64,000 bases of DNA from Fragilariopsis cylindrus CCMP1102. Lineage: Eukaryota; Bacillariophyta; Bacillariophyceae; Bacillariales; Bacillariaceae. Below, piece by piece: positions 22,629 to 34,674 of the stretch. Every line of letters starts with the position of its first letter. Position 1 is the stretch's first letter. Both the position numbers and the translations under genes were made by a program. The stretch covers positions 434,001-498,000 of the forward strand of contig FMBT01000301.1 of assembly GCA_900095095.1 (NCBI GenBank). Reading direction: 5' to 3'. Below the pieces are notes generated by a model. The model worked only from the letters and a program-made list of their open reading frames with translations, had not been told where the DNA came from and searched no databases.

Positions 22629-23028
22629 TGGACGGCACGGGTGATGGATATGGTACGGTATGGTATGGTATGCACGAAAAAAGTAAGTACTGTAACCGAC
22701 GACGATGAATGGTGGATGAACGGGGGGAAACAGCATCAGAAGCAGTAGCAACAGCAACAATAATATTAGTGAAATTTATACATGAGAATATTGAATGGAG
22801 AAGTAAAGAATGAATAACCTTTAAAAATTTGATACTTAAAAATGAAAGAAAGATACAGTACATCCGTCTAGTAGATACATAAATAGAAAAATCGTAGTCT
22901 ATACTTAGTAAATATAACAAATTGAATATTAGAATAGCTCTTACTTCTATTTCTTGGCTAGAACTCAAGTTAAGGCGTAAACCGCGTTTTGATGCTGTTC
23001 CATCATAAGATGTTGTACTACATTTTTC
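22629..23028. other. Intergenic region between convergent genes
   Basis: Shared 3' region of the SAP30/SGF29 gene and the leftward channel gene. A GGTATGGTATG microrepeat lies near 22655. No gene seen. Confidence 0.4.
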
Positions 23029-25428
23029 TCAAAACGGCAGTGTTTCAAGTCCAGCCTTCCATCGATTCGAATTGACATTGCTTTCACGGATCAATACACC
23101 AATATCCATATTAACGGATGTATCTTTATAGAAATCATCGGAGGATTCTTCCAATGGGAATAATAAGATTTTAGAAAGATCAAGCATACCACCATAAAAT
23201 AAATTTAGTAGAAAAACAGCGGGGATACTCCACATTCCCAATTCACTGTACAAAGCAAATGGTGATAAGAATAGGAGTGAATCAACTAATAGTTGTACAA
23301 ATTGTGCATATGCGAGTGGTATCTTCGCATCAAGACTATCACCTATCCCATACATCGAATCATTTAAGGCTAATACTGCATTTGTACATACACCTTCAAA
23401 TGTAGCCGAGTTAGGAAATACACCGTCTTGCATTCCCGCAATCATACGAATGTAGATCCATTGTAATGTTGTTGTCGTTGCTGCATCACTATTATTACCA
23501 TCAACTAAACATTCGTACTGCTTCCTTGTCAGAACACCCATACTTAACATCCGACTTAGTCCCTTTGGTGTTAATAAGATGGCAAATTTACGTGTAAAGG
23601 ATGCCCACATTAATGCATGGAATAAACGTTGACAACCAGCTATTTCTTCTAATGTCTTTGAGGCACGTGCAGTGTATTTATTCGTTTTGGGATCACGTTC
23701 GGCACGGGATGCTAATAGTAAACTAATATCATTTAATCGACTTTGTACACTACGTCCTTTCGTATAAATATCACGCCAAAGTTTATATGCTTCAGCCAGA
23801 AAGAACGTTAATGTAAATGTTGTTAATGTGAGGCCTAAATTCCTGGATAATGATGGTGGCGATGGCAATGGCGTTAACGACAAAGAAGGAGAAGAATAGT
23901 AGGCGACGGCATCGATAATGTCACGATACAATAAGCAAGAGAAAGAATAAATGAAAAAAGCGTGCATTGTTAGATTCCTTGCAAGCACTATTAAAACGAA
24001 GTATATCATATTGCTGCCAGTACAAACAAAAAAGTCCTTACCAAAGACCATTCAAACCTGTCATACGTGCAATAATTGGATGTGATTTATCTGGTATCAT
24101 CCACGTGGACCATGTAATTGGTTGATTAATCAAATTAGTACAAGTAAATCTTAACAGAACTTGAAAGATAGCTACCATGCACATATTTAAACATGCAGTA
24201 CGCCACGCGTATTGCATAATGGTTCCCTTCCATCGTGTCCATAACCATTTCCTTGTTGGTTTAAATGGCATAATAATCTTATTATCATATTTTGTTGTTA
24301 CACCAGATATTTGATCAATCACTAAATCAATTTCCTTTACTTCTTTTTGCATTTGTTCTTTTGGTGACAGTTTGGATGATGATGATGATGACGATGAAAA
24401 CTGTTTTTGTTGTTGTCTTTCATTGGAGGAATTTAAAAAATAATCAAATGATTGGCGATGCAATCGATAGGCTTTCACAGGTGTTGCTGCTTGCACTGTT
24501 GCTGTTTGAGAAGTTTCATATATCAAAGCAACATCACCAATTAATGCACCCTCTGTCATTGTACCAAATGGTTCCGGTAATTGTTCTCCATCAACATATA
24601 CATTACATTCACCCCTGATTGATTATTGTTGTTTGTGGTTGATGTTTGTTAGAAAGATGTTAAGGCAAAGGGGAAAAAGACATAGGTGAGGGAAACATAG
24701 TGAAACATGATAGGCTATAATGCATTCAAAACTTACTCATAAATTATATATAAATAATATGTATCATGAATATCACCCTGTCGACATAATAAGGAAGAAT
24801 TAGTAAAATCAACTTGTTCAAATGCACAAATGATTTCTGTTAAATCAAACTCATCGTCGTTGTTGTATTTATTTTCGTTCCCGGTAGTAGTTGTTCGACA
24901 AAAATCTTGAAATAAAAAATTTGCTTGTAGTACATTTTTAATAAATTGTATTTCTTGTTTTGTTTTTATAAATATGGGTGGCGTGAATGATGTTGATAAT
25001 GATAATATTGGTGGCGTGTATGATGTTGATAATGATGATGATGATGTTGATGATGATTGTGTTGATTCATTCGACGCAGCTGCTCTACCAACAACACTAC
25101 TGCGAGTAGTGCTACCTCCTCTGTCTCCACGGCTACCTCCAAGATTTCCTCCAAAACCACTACCGCCTCCTCTATTTTTTATTAAAGTATCAAGTAAAGA
25201 GTTGCTCAAAGATGATGATATTTTCGTTGCTGCTGCTGTTCGATGCCGTCCTGGTGATGATGATGAGGAGGATGACACAATTCTATTTCCATCCAAATTT
25301 CTACCACCTCCATCGTCGCCACGACGACGTCGAAAAGTATTAGTATGACGATGACGATCAACAGGATTAAGAAGAAAGGAATGCTTCCGCTGCCGTACAA
25401 CAGCTATTGACAATGAAACAGGTGGCAA
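23029..25428 (-). CDS. Cyclic-nucleotide-binding-like domain fused to bestrophin-like membrane domain
   Basis: Three exons can be traced: 25428-24737, 24614-24042 and 23842-23029, about 692 codons. Introns are 122 nt (GTAAGT...AATCAG) and 199 nt (GTAAGG...ATCCAG). Residues about 159-290 look like a cNMP-binding beta-barrel: LLCRQGDIHDTYYLY, GECNVYVDGE and GALIGDVALIYETSQTATV, the last replacing the usual GE-x-ALL...PR-x-A-x-V cassette, so ligand binding is doubtful. Residues about 345-690 match a bestrophin-like channel family: PTRKWLWTRWKGTIMQ, LTLTTFTLTFFLAEAYKLWR, GRSVQSRLNDISLLLA, and IPLAYAQFVQLLVDSLLF near the C-terminus. Bestrophins conduct chloride or bicarbonate. Exon 2 alone encodes both the end of the first domain and TM1 of the second, so the fusion does not depend on gene-model choices. 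The 5' limit is open: 25428 is a TTG, no ATG occurs before the upstream stop, and a further 5' exon is likely. Confidence 0.7.
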
Positions 25429-26073
25429 GTAATAATAACGGTAACGTCGAGGAATAGGAAAATAAATGTATCATTATTTTCTTTTCTTCTTTTGTCTTCT
25501 AGCGTGCGTAAAGAATTCTCCTTCTTCTTTCCAATCTACTTGTTCGCCTACTACAGTAACGAGCTTCAGGTAAACAAATTGGCTCGTCAAGTAGTATGCA
25601 TTCCTCTTGATCAGCTTAGTTAGATGATGGCACCCTCATAAATCTCTGCTCGGCTTGTCACCGGACAAACAGATGCATTTGATCTTAATGAAAATGCATG
25701 TAGGAAGATTTTAGGGAAGGACGACTTTTAATCCTTAATTGATCTTGTCACTGACATCATACACATAAAGATAAGTGTATTTAAAAATATCTAGCTTCTT
25801 CGACTTTGCGCGGACGTACGAAGGGAAGACCACGACCTAAAAAAAAAACAATAAGAAGAGAGCGCTGACATTAAGTTATGCTAATAGTAACAACACGACT
25901 CAAAAAAACGTTATTTTTTTTTTAAAACTCAAAAAAATCTCTTGTCGTTTTCCATTTGTTTTCATTTCATTTGCTCTCTCATAAATAAACAGATAGAAAT
26001 TAACGGCGACAACAAAGCTATCATTACTATCAAATTATAACGAAGGTTGCCAAGAAAAAATAAAGGCCACAAG
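25429..26073. other. Divergent intergenic region
   Basis: It should contain the first exon and promoter of the leftward channel gene and the promoter of the rightward gene at 26074. Poly-A and poly-T tracts occur at 25840 and 25910. I could not identify the missing exon. Confidence 0.4.
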
Positions 26074-26910
26074 ATGATAGATCCACCTCATCTAAAAAAG
26101 ACCGTCGTGAAGCGAGCAACGAAGAAGAAGGTACCTTCGAAACTCGAGGAACATTTAATGGCAACGGTCAATAATATCTGCCCGTTGTCACGATATTCAC
26201 TCGATGAATTACGAGGAGATAACGACTGTATTTGCCTTGAATTATACGAGCGTGGATACATTGCTCCCGTACCGATTGGTATGAGTTTTAGTTTTTTAAA
26301 AGAATTCCTGAAGACCAGTCTGCGAGATGAAAATCAAAATCCATTCGATATCGAATTTGGTGCGGAGATTGACGGTAGGGCCTTTCGTTTTGTCTTTGAG
26401 TCAAGAGTTTGGACGGGATTCATTCTTCCATACTCAAGGTCTCTTCGCGATCTCTTTTACAAGACTATCGCAGCAGAAGCGATCCGACGCCACGAGCAGG
26501 CACAGTGGCAACTAGGGAACGAAAAACCGGAACTTCTTTCGAAAGTTTCCTTTTGGATAGGCGATATGTTGAAATTCAACAATGAGGATGCCCAAGAACG
26601 ACTCACTAGTCCATCTGGGTATCAAGATCAAGGATATCCAGTGTATGTGAACGATAGCTATTTTACACTTGACGAAGCTAAGTTTTTGATGACACAATCA
26701 ATGCCCAACGGCAAGTCTCTGCAGACGTTTCTTGGCGAAAAACTGAATTCAACAAATGAAGTATGCACGTCGCATGCTATTGCACCTATTCTCTATAAAG
26801 CGTTTGGTTTCGAAAAGAATATTTCCTCGAGCAACCATTTCAAACGCGGTTACAAAACATTTACTAGCAATTGGAGCAAGAAAAAGAAAGCAACAAACCG
26901 ATCCTATTAA
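26074..26910 (+). CDS. Protein of unknown function, basic termini
   Basis: The first ATG of this open frame is at 26074 (MIDPPHLKK), giving 278 aa; the frame is open 27 bases further upstream from a TTG. The N-terminus is Lys-rich (KKTVVKRATKKKVPSK) and could be a nuclear localisation signal. The middle looks folded, with mixed hydrophobic pattern and motifs such as CICLELYERGYI, GAEIDGRAFRFVFESRVWTG and PVYVNDSYFTLDEAKFLMTQ. The C-terminus is again basic (SNWSKKKKATNRSY). Base composition is less repetitive than in neighbouring genes and codon use is even, which supports coding. I recognise no family; a role with nucleic acid is only a guess from the charge. Confidence 0.6.
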   Translation: MIDPPHLKKTVVKRATKKKVPSKLEEHLMATVNNICPLSRYSLDELRGDNDCICLELYERGYIAPVPIGMSFSFLKEFLKTSLRDENQNPFDIEFGAEIDGRAFRFVFESRVWTGFILPYSRSLRDLFYKTIAAEAIRRHEQAQWQLGNEKPELLSKVSFWIGDMLKFNNEDAQERLTSPSGYQDQGYPVYVNDSYFTLDEAKFLMTQSMPNGKSLQTFLGEKLNSTNEVCTSHAIAPILYKAFGFEKNISSSNHFKRGYKTFTSNWSKKKKATNRSY

Positions 26911-27108
26911 ACAGCTACAATAAATAATATTCTCTTTATATACGATGGAAATTTTAGCACGTTTTGATTGCTTTCTTTTCTATAATTTTTGCAATACCTT
27001 GTAACTAGTTCAGTTCGTTCCATCTAAATTTTCTTTTCCAGATAATAGATAGGCATTCGATGTATTGTTGTTGGTGTTGGTAATTATATTTCATATTATT
27101 ATTCACTT

Positions 27109-27480
27109 CTAATTGGAACTTCCAAGACGAAGACGACGACGACGAACACTAATTTCATCATTACAACGACAGATGGGAGGATCTACAACATCACAAGGCC
27201 ACCAAAGGTGTGTTCCAATTTCACACAAGTCACAAAATGCTTCAATAGTTGCTTAAGTCCCAGCTGGTAACTCATCTTGTGGGATTGGAACACAATCGGG
27301 ACCTGAAAGAATAGTATTGGTCGGAGTAGTTACAGTTGTAGGACTTGGAACGATAGCTAGACATTGCTTGTAATATTAATTGAATTCATGACAGATCAAT
27401 CCGTTACAGCACAAGTTGACATCATCTGTACATTCTTCCCAACGAGCAGGAACATCCTCGATTTGAAGAAAAATCGAAAA
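27109..27480 (-). pseudogene. Cys-rich, CBM1-like carbohydrate-binding fragment with two stop codons
   Basis: Read on the minus strand, one frame gives WEECTDDVNLCCNGLICHEF, then N-stop-YYKQCL. This resembles the C-terminal half of a CBM1 (fungal-type cellulose/chitin-binding) module, which ends N-x-YY-x-QCL. A Thr/Pro linker follows, then GPDCVPIPQDELPAGT, a second stop, and FCDLCEIGTHLWWPCDV with CRC before the terminal TAG. Both interrupting stops are TAA in the same frame with no frameshift. The segment could be a nonsense-mutated extracellular protein or one exon of a larger dead gene. No signal peptide was found upstream. Confidence 0.5.
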
Positions 27481-28552
27481 TCAGCGTGAAATTCACACCC
27501 ACCCCAAGCGCGAACGGTGAGTCGAACGTTCGACTCAAGCAATTTGCTGGACTGGTCCAATGAAAATGTTAATTGAAGAAAATATCGTATTCAGTAGAAA
27601 GAGTTTTTTGTCAGGGTGTCACACGTAGGCTATTCTTAAGGCGTTTCTTGTTTCATATCTTTTTTTATAATTATTAGAACAAAATATTGAGAAATGTGAT
27701 CGAAGCTCCATTAATATTGGTCCATTTAATACAAACTTTATGAACGAAATATACATATTTGTCCTGTTACTACAGACAAAAAGTTCAGGGGTAATTTAGT
27801 CATTTGGAAAAGATTTTATGAGAATTTATGTGGGTGGCAGGCACATTTCGAATCGCCAGGAATTGTATGCCACCCACACAAATCCTCATTAGATTTTTTT
27901 CAAAATGAATTTCAAGAGAGATTTTTTGCCCTTATTGACAGTACGAATATTTGTATATCTTCTACGAAGTTTGTACTAAACAGAATCGATGTTTATGGAG
28001 GTACGAATCAATACATTCCTATTGTCATGATGATGGGATAATTTTTGTTGTTGTTTGTTGTGCGAATACAAGTGAAAACCTCGAAGGGAAGACAACATCT
28101 CAGTCGTGGAAATCAACTCTTGGAAGTTTTTTTTCCGACTGACTGACACTCACTCGACTCATTCGACTGATTCTTCCTTTCTACTCACAAAGAACGCGCG
28201 CACCTCCTCTCAACAACATAACGTTTCTGGGTCTACTCACAATTTTAGGTGCTCGAAAGGAATAATTCGTTTCTAACTGCCCTTTTTACCGATCATGTCA
28301 CTCTACTCTGTGAGTACGGTTATTCTGTCACATCTTACGCTTTATCTGAGTATTTCAGTGAAAAAGCAGTTGCAGTACTTTATCATACTTACTACCATAC
28401 TCTAGCTTTCCTTGTAAACATTAAGTTTCTTCAATCAAAGCAATAGTATATCCATACATCGATCGATTCGATCAGGAATGATAAAAGGACAGATTAACGA
28501 TAGAAGGAAAAGAAAAAGAATATATTGATTTGGATCCCACAAACAAACAAAG
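27481..28552. other. Intergenic region with an imperfect palindrome
   Basis: An imperfect inverted repeat spans about 27815-27893; its arms contain TGTGGGTGGCA and TGCCACCCACA. Otherwise it is AT-rich, and short open frames at 27951-28446 lack domain features. The end of the region is the 5' flank of the gene at 28553. Confidence 0.45.
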
Positions 28553-29474
28553 ATGATGATGTTGACGAGGAAGATTAACGCTTTTATGAGTAGCTTTCTG
28601 CTTTGTGTTTGTACATCATTGCTATGCCTTCAACAAGTACAAGCAATTAATAGTAGTAGTAGAAATCAACTTTATCATGAACGAAAACAAATGCCAGTAG
28701 CATTATCAAAAGCACAAAAACAAGTTGAGGATGTCTTTCGTCGAATACAACAGCAACAAGATGAAGTAGAATCATTCTTTGAAGATGCTGCTGCTGCTGC
28801 TGCTGGATCATCATCGTCGTCGCTGCCGTCATCTCAAACATTTAGTAGCAGTAATGAAGCCGTTGAAGAATTATTTCGTCGTATATTACGTACGGATACA
28901 TTACCAACTTTTGATAAAGCTGAAGTTGAAGGAAGGAGAAATCTCGGTAGTGACTTTTTAAATAATGCTTTACAAGATGCTGGTGCATTAGATTATGGTC
29001 CTAGTAGTAGTAATAGTGGTGGAAATGGAAATGGAAATGGTGGAGGTGGCATTGGAAGCCGTAATGGTATTCGAGGAGGTGGTGGGAAGGGTGGTCTTGC
29101 ACAAGCTCCACTTTTGTACAGTGAACAAGTTGATGCAAAGGTATTCGGAGCAATTCCACAATCTTTTTACCATGGTGATATTGAAGATACCCCCATTGAA
29201 GATGCGAAAAGGAAAAATATGAAAGGTAGTAAAGTTGACTTTAATTGGTATGAAGCAAATGAATATAGCGATGATTCTATCAATAATAATGGAAAGAAAC
29301 ATAAACGATTCAAAAGGGATAAAAGATATAAGGGTAAGTAAAAAACAAAAACAAAAAATAATCATCAGCACGAAACAGCTCAATGAAGAGATTATAGGAA
29401 GTTTCCGACGACGAGTGAGAATAACAAAGTCAATATTTCGAATTTTAGTAGAATCAATCTCACTTATTATTGCT

Positions 29475-29535
<61 letters not shown>

Positions 29536-31566
29536 TACACACACACACCCTTTTACTGCCTTGACTTCCATGCGTGCTTACATTATTCTCCTCTAGAACC
29601 AAAAAAGAAGATTGATCATAAACTTACAAAGAGTGGAAAGAAAGATAAGGACTTTAGTTATGACCCATACGACGCTGATGATGATAACTATGCACTCAAG
29701 GATGACTGGCATTTTAATTCATGGCAATGGGAATGGGTCAAAGACGATGGTTATGATGAACAATCAGAACAATACCATGAGGAAAATAGAATTTCTCATT
29801 ATGCAGACCAATCTGCACCGTTCCAAAGCAATAATAATGATAATTTTAGTTTTGGTGGTGGTGGTAGTAGTGGTAATGGAGATGGTCTCGGTTCTATGAC
29901 TGGTTGGCGATCCGCTGAAATTCCTGGTACAGTACCTATGACATCACGTATGGGTCCACAAACATTTGGTGGAATCATAGGTGATGCTGGTGATGGCGGT
30001 GCAATTGATTACGATTGGTCACTAGATAAGGATGATAATAAGAATATCATAGGTGGTGTTGACTTATCATCATCATCATCAAGTGAAACGTATCAGGCTG
30101 TTACGATCACAACAACACAACCAAATCCTGAAACTGGAAATTATCAATTTAGCTTTCCGACTATACAACACATGGTCTTTTCTGGTCCGATTCATCTCAA
30201 GGCACATTCATCTATGGATTTAAGTGAAATGGATCCAGAAATATTTGCTGTATTACAATCCCTCCTTACTCCGTATTTTCAAAAGACGATGGGATCAGCA
30301 CTGCATGCATATACGTTAGAGGTTGATTATAGTCCCGGTAAGGATAAGAATGCTGGAAAAGGTATCATCGTGACCAATTTAGAGGTCAAGTGTGCATTTA
30401 AGGTCATTAGTGATACCGTCGAATCATTCAAGTTGATTGATCACAAACAAGCATCACGATGGATGCATGATTTTTTTAAGGGACCAGAAATATACAAATT
30501 TATGGAATCGCTTCGAGCAAATAACATCGTCGTTGACGATGTTGCTTTTATCGATCAAGAATTTCAAGTCGGTGCCCCTGGTACCACCCCCACTACCACC
30601 ATCGCAGAAGCTAATAGTCAAATTATGTCGTCTGGAGGAGGAGGAGGATCATCAAAATCTCCAGTAACCAAGAATAAGTCCGGGCCAGGTGGTGCCATGG
30701 TCGGTGTTACTCTTTCTGTGCTACTTGTGGCAATGATGTTATTTATGCATTACACCGGACGATTACCGTCACGAGCACAGATAGGATCATACAGTCTATC
30801 AACACGAGATACGTTGCTCAAATACGTGCCGACGGGTAGTGCTATTAAAAAAGCTGAATCTAGTAAATTGAATAAAATTCGTTTTAATGACGACGAAGAA
30901 GATGGAGGAGGAGCAGGACGACGACGCACTTTTTCAGGAACATTCCGAAGATTCCCAACCGGCGGTCTTCAAAAAGCAGCTATCCAAAAGAAGCCGGCGA
31001 CGTCTGATCAATATTTAGGTGGAGACAATGCAAGCAACAAGTCGTCTGAGTCAGCTTCTAAATCGTCTTCGTCATCAAATGGTGGTGTTGATCCTTCAAT
31101 AGCGAAGTCATTTGAGACGGCAGCCTTTGATGACTATTCATTCAGTAACGTTGAAGGGGATTACGGTCCGGCGACACCAAGTCGACGTGCACAAATTAGT
31201 CCGTCACGTCGAACAAGAACACCGAACGGTGATGAATTTAGTATGCCTGATGAGGATGATACTGTACACGAGGACCAAACGACTTTTTATGGAAAGGTTG
31301 CAAAAAATGTCAACCATGCAGCATCCCTTATGAGTCCAGGAAATAGTGGTCACAGAAATCAAAAGAGTCCGATACCTTCTTCAGCACCACGGCGGGTAAC
31401 TGCTTCCGACATTGCATCACCGAACGAAGTTGACGCATGGTCGATTCGAAGTTACCAAACCACATCACCATCCCATCATCCATTGCATAGAGAATGGAGT
31501 GATGCTGGTGGTGAATCGTCTGCTCCGTCATCCCGGAGAAAATTAGCGATCCCTCGATTCACGTAG
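28553..31566 (+). CDS. Large type I single-pass membrane protein of unknown function
   Basis: Two exons, 28553-29333 and 29597-31566 (intron 263 nt, GTAAGT...CTCTAG, phase 1), give 916 aa. Residues 1-31 are a signal peptide ending LQQVQA. The lumenal part has Gln, Ala, Ser and Gly runs, then an acidic, Trp-rich patch (DDWHFNSWQWEWVKDDGYDE) and a more ordered region with YQFSFPTIQHMVFSGPIHL and LTPYFQKTMGSALHAYTLEV. That part resembles an extracellular beta-rich domain, but I cannot name it. One TM helix (GAMVGVTLSVLLVAMMLFMH) is followed by a ~270-residue basic, Ser-rich cytoplasmic tail with many SPSRR and TPSRR sites, which look phosphorylatable. The topology suggests a surface or endomembrane receptor-like protein. 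The intron carries a long CT/CA microsatellite that extends a false open frame upstream of exon 2. Confidence 0.72.
29480..29548 (+). repeat. (CT)n followed by (AC)n microsatellite in an intron
   Basis: About 20 CT and 14 AC dinucleotides lie 50 bases before the splice acceptor. They encode a spurious SLSLSHTHTH stretch if read through. Confidence 0.95.
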
Positions 31567-32191
31567 GGAAATTTATCTGCAGGAAAAGGAATAGAATGAC
31601 AACCAACGTAATGAGAAGGACAATTTCAATGATTAGCATAGATAATGACAAAGGCCGAATTACTTCATAGTATTCGAGAGCATAATTGACTGGCATATTT
31701 CATTGGTCCTTTCCGTAAATTGTGATAAATATATAAATAAATGTTTAGAGATAAATGTAATACAACGAATCTACTACTGCTAGACTAGATTCATAGTAAC
31801 TAGAGGATTAGAGAACATCGGGTATTGATTCTGCTGGTGAAGAGGACGCATGAAATGCACTTATTTGTACACTGTGGGTACCATTATCAAAAGGTATGTT
31901 GTACTTGACATTCAAAATCACATGATGTGGGGAATAATTTATTGAAGGGATGCTAACAAAGCTACAACACCAATTACTGCACTAATTGTACCTGCAATAA
32001 CAAGAAATGTGCTAGTATGGTTGGTGTAAAGTTAATGCTAGTAGCTTTTCATAAATAATCTTTAGTATGTAAAGGGTGCGGTGTCTGAGCGTACCAAAAT
32101 TTGACCAGAACTTTCCCCTTCTCATTGCATTTTCTGCTACTGTATAAATCTAGATACCAACATTTATGTCCTGTCCTTTGTACTATACCCC

Positions 32192-32228
<37 letters not shown>

Positions 32229-32639
32229 GCGCGCACACACACACACACACCTGTTGATGATACAAAGACAGATGAATCTCTCTGGTCAGGAGCAAAGAGA
32301 ACTGAAACTGAGTATGAATGACCCCATCCTAAAGTTTACCTTAGCAATAATTGCATGGAGAACAAACTAAAGTAGGTGAAACACTGATGAAAGCACAAGC
32401 TAGCTGTAGCCAATGACAATTTTAAAGGATTCTTCTTTATAGCTATACATGTGGTCTCCATATCAATCTAAAGCTGGCTTGGAACAAGAAGGATAAATTT
32501 CTTCTGTGAATTTTCAATATGGCCAGTTGTCAGTGGTATGATGTGCAAGCATAATAATAGTATGTGTTTAAAATAGGGCAGGGGCGATGACCCCTGTAAT
32601 CAGGCTCCTCCAACACACTTTCTGCAATATATCACAATA
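31567..32639. other. Intergenic region with a long (AC)n tract
   Basis: 3' flank of the membrane-protein gene, then AT-rich sequence. A C-run followed by (AC)n with a GCGCGC interruption lies at 32190-32250. Open frames over the repeat on both strands are artefacts. No gene seen. Confidence 0.5.
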
Positions 32640-33535
32640 CTGGGTACCCTAAGTGAAATGGTATATGATGATGTATCTTTTTCATGCCACCATGATTGTT
32701 TTTACAACTACATTGGTAGTAAGTACATAAATGCACAGTCGAGCAGATGATTATGCACTACTGCTATGTGCAGAGATTAGAATACTTGTTCAAGGAAAAA
32801 AGTTTTACACTCAAAAAGGTGAATCACCCCAAAATGTATGGATGGGGTGCGCCATATATGCCAAAGGGAACCTACTCTTGGTGCTTTGTGTTGATGATCC
32901 AGCTTAGGTGGTGCGCACAAAAGTGGAAAACCCCTGTTTTGGCCCATTTTGTGGTTAATGCAACCCTATACCTTCATAACCTCCATAGAAACCTAAGCAT
33001 TATGAGGACCTTGTAGGTATGGGTATGATGGATGTTAGTGCACCCGATCCATCTGGTGTTGTCCTCTGCAACCCTTTCAAATGAGATATTTTGTTGTTCA
33101 TTTCTGATCAAAAATCATGTTGTTTGTGTGCCTTCCACAACAGGGAAATGAATATCATTCCGCAACCACAAGAACAGAAAAGTTGTAGGGGGCAAACACA
33201 ATGTTCTAGTACTCTATGTGGATGCTATTGCACCTGATCCATCTGGTGTTGTCCTCTGCAACCCTTTCAAATGAGATATTTTGCTGTTCATTTCTGATCA
33301 AAAATCATGTTGTTTGTGTGCCTTCCACAACAGTGAAATGAATATTATCATTCTGCAACCACAAGAACAGAAAAGTTATAGGAGGCAAACACAATGTTCT
33401 AGTACACTGTGTGGATGTTTGTGCACCTGACCCATCTGGTGTTGTCCTATAAAACCCTTTCAAATGAGATATTTTGTGGTTCATAAATGCACAGTTGAGC
33501 AGATGATTATTCACTACTGCTATGTGTAGAGATTA
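32640..33535 (-). repeat. Second copy of the ~188-bp tandem-repeat family, inverted
   Basis: On the minus strand this matches the interior of the 1.68-kb element. Bases 32800-33020 are the reverse complement of about 4230-4460, sharing CACAAAATGGGCCA, AGCACCAAGAGT and AGGTGAATCA-type blocks. Three tandem units follow, with CCATCTGGTGTTGTCCTCTG cores near 33047, 33239 and 33434 (about 192 bp apart). The outer 24-bp TIRs and TA ends of the first copy are absent, so this copy is truncated. Confidence 0.8.
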
Positions 33536-34674
33536 ATCTACAAGAAAATCAACTTTCATTAAATACCACAGAGGGATAAGCCTTCCTGGAAAATGTATGT
33601 TGTTTGTGCAGCTTCCACTTGTTCAAGGAAAAGTATAGCTGCATAAGAGCAGGGGCAGGCATGGTTATTTGTTGTATATTATATAAGTGTAGAAGATGTA
33701 CTCTGTGTATATCATGGCATGCCTGTCTTGGTGGTATATTCTGATGTCCTATAGTATCAATTTAGTAACACAATAATTCAAAATGCTGTTGTATGACATT
33801 ACATGGCCCCCAAATTTTTGCAGTCTTCTGGTAATTTGTGTGTTTAAAAGGAAAATCAAAAGGAAAAAGAAAAGGGCAACACAAAGTAAAATAATGTAGA
33901 ATCAAACAGCAGTAAAATTCATTTTGATGAGTCAGTCAGAGGATGAACTGTATACTATTTATGCAAATCATCATGCTTTGCAAGCAAAGAAATTATCTGG
34001 TACATGATCCTTCACTGATTAATAATTAAACTAATTCTACACTTTACAAGAAGAAGGTGTGCTTTCATGATGTGTATTCATTACCAGTTGCATACCAGTT
34101 TTATTTTGCATACTTACTTTGAACAATCATCCTCTTCCACATTACATGTTGCTCCATTAGATGGTGGAGAATGTCAGTTGGAGTTGGAGTACTTGCCCCT
34201 TACCCCTGAGCTATCATTAAGGTTCAGTAAGGAAGCAAGTTGGTATGATTGAAAAGGCTACTACTGTACTACTAGTAGTAAAAGGTAAGCAAAAAATGAT
34301 TAGGAATTCATGACACTCTCGTGATTGAAATAAGGCTAAATCGTTGAAATCTATACGGGACTGTTAGATTACTGATACACGTGGAATACTTTTTGGAATG
34401 AATCATCGGATCTTGAGTTTGGTGATTGGCATGTCGTTTGTGATTTTTTTTAATTCCTCTTACGATGATGACGACGTACCCCTAGTGTCAGTGATCTGTC
34501 GAAAGTATAGTTTCAAGTAGCGAATAATACAGTAAGGCAACCACATTGTATACTATCATATTCAATGCGAGCATACTGCTTATCTTCTATTGCCGTCGCT
34601 GCCGCCATCGTTATCACTGACTAAAGCAACATACTGAAAAAGTACAGGTCAAGTTACAATTAAACGCCAACAAA
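33536..34674. other. Intergenic region upstream of the Tic22-like gene
   Basis: AT-rich and without a credible gene. It retains short scraps of the adjacent repeat family at its left end. The last 150 bases are the presumed 5' flank of the gene at 34675. Confidence 0.4.

Noticed and set aside
24014-24041. A 28-nt (or 64-nt) intron in the channel gene using earlier acceptors
   Set aside because: All three acceptors keep the frame, but only the one at 23843 gives the family sequence W-x-LGLTLTTF; the shorter introns add unrelated residues.
29470-29596. Upstream extension of exon 2 of the membrane-protein gene starting MLFSLFLSLS
   Set aside because: It translates the CT/CA microsatellite of the intron; splice sites at 29333 and 29597 join the exons in frame.
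32049-32370. Open frames on both strands with CVCVCV or HTHTHT runs
   Set aside because: Products of the (AC)n microsatellite.
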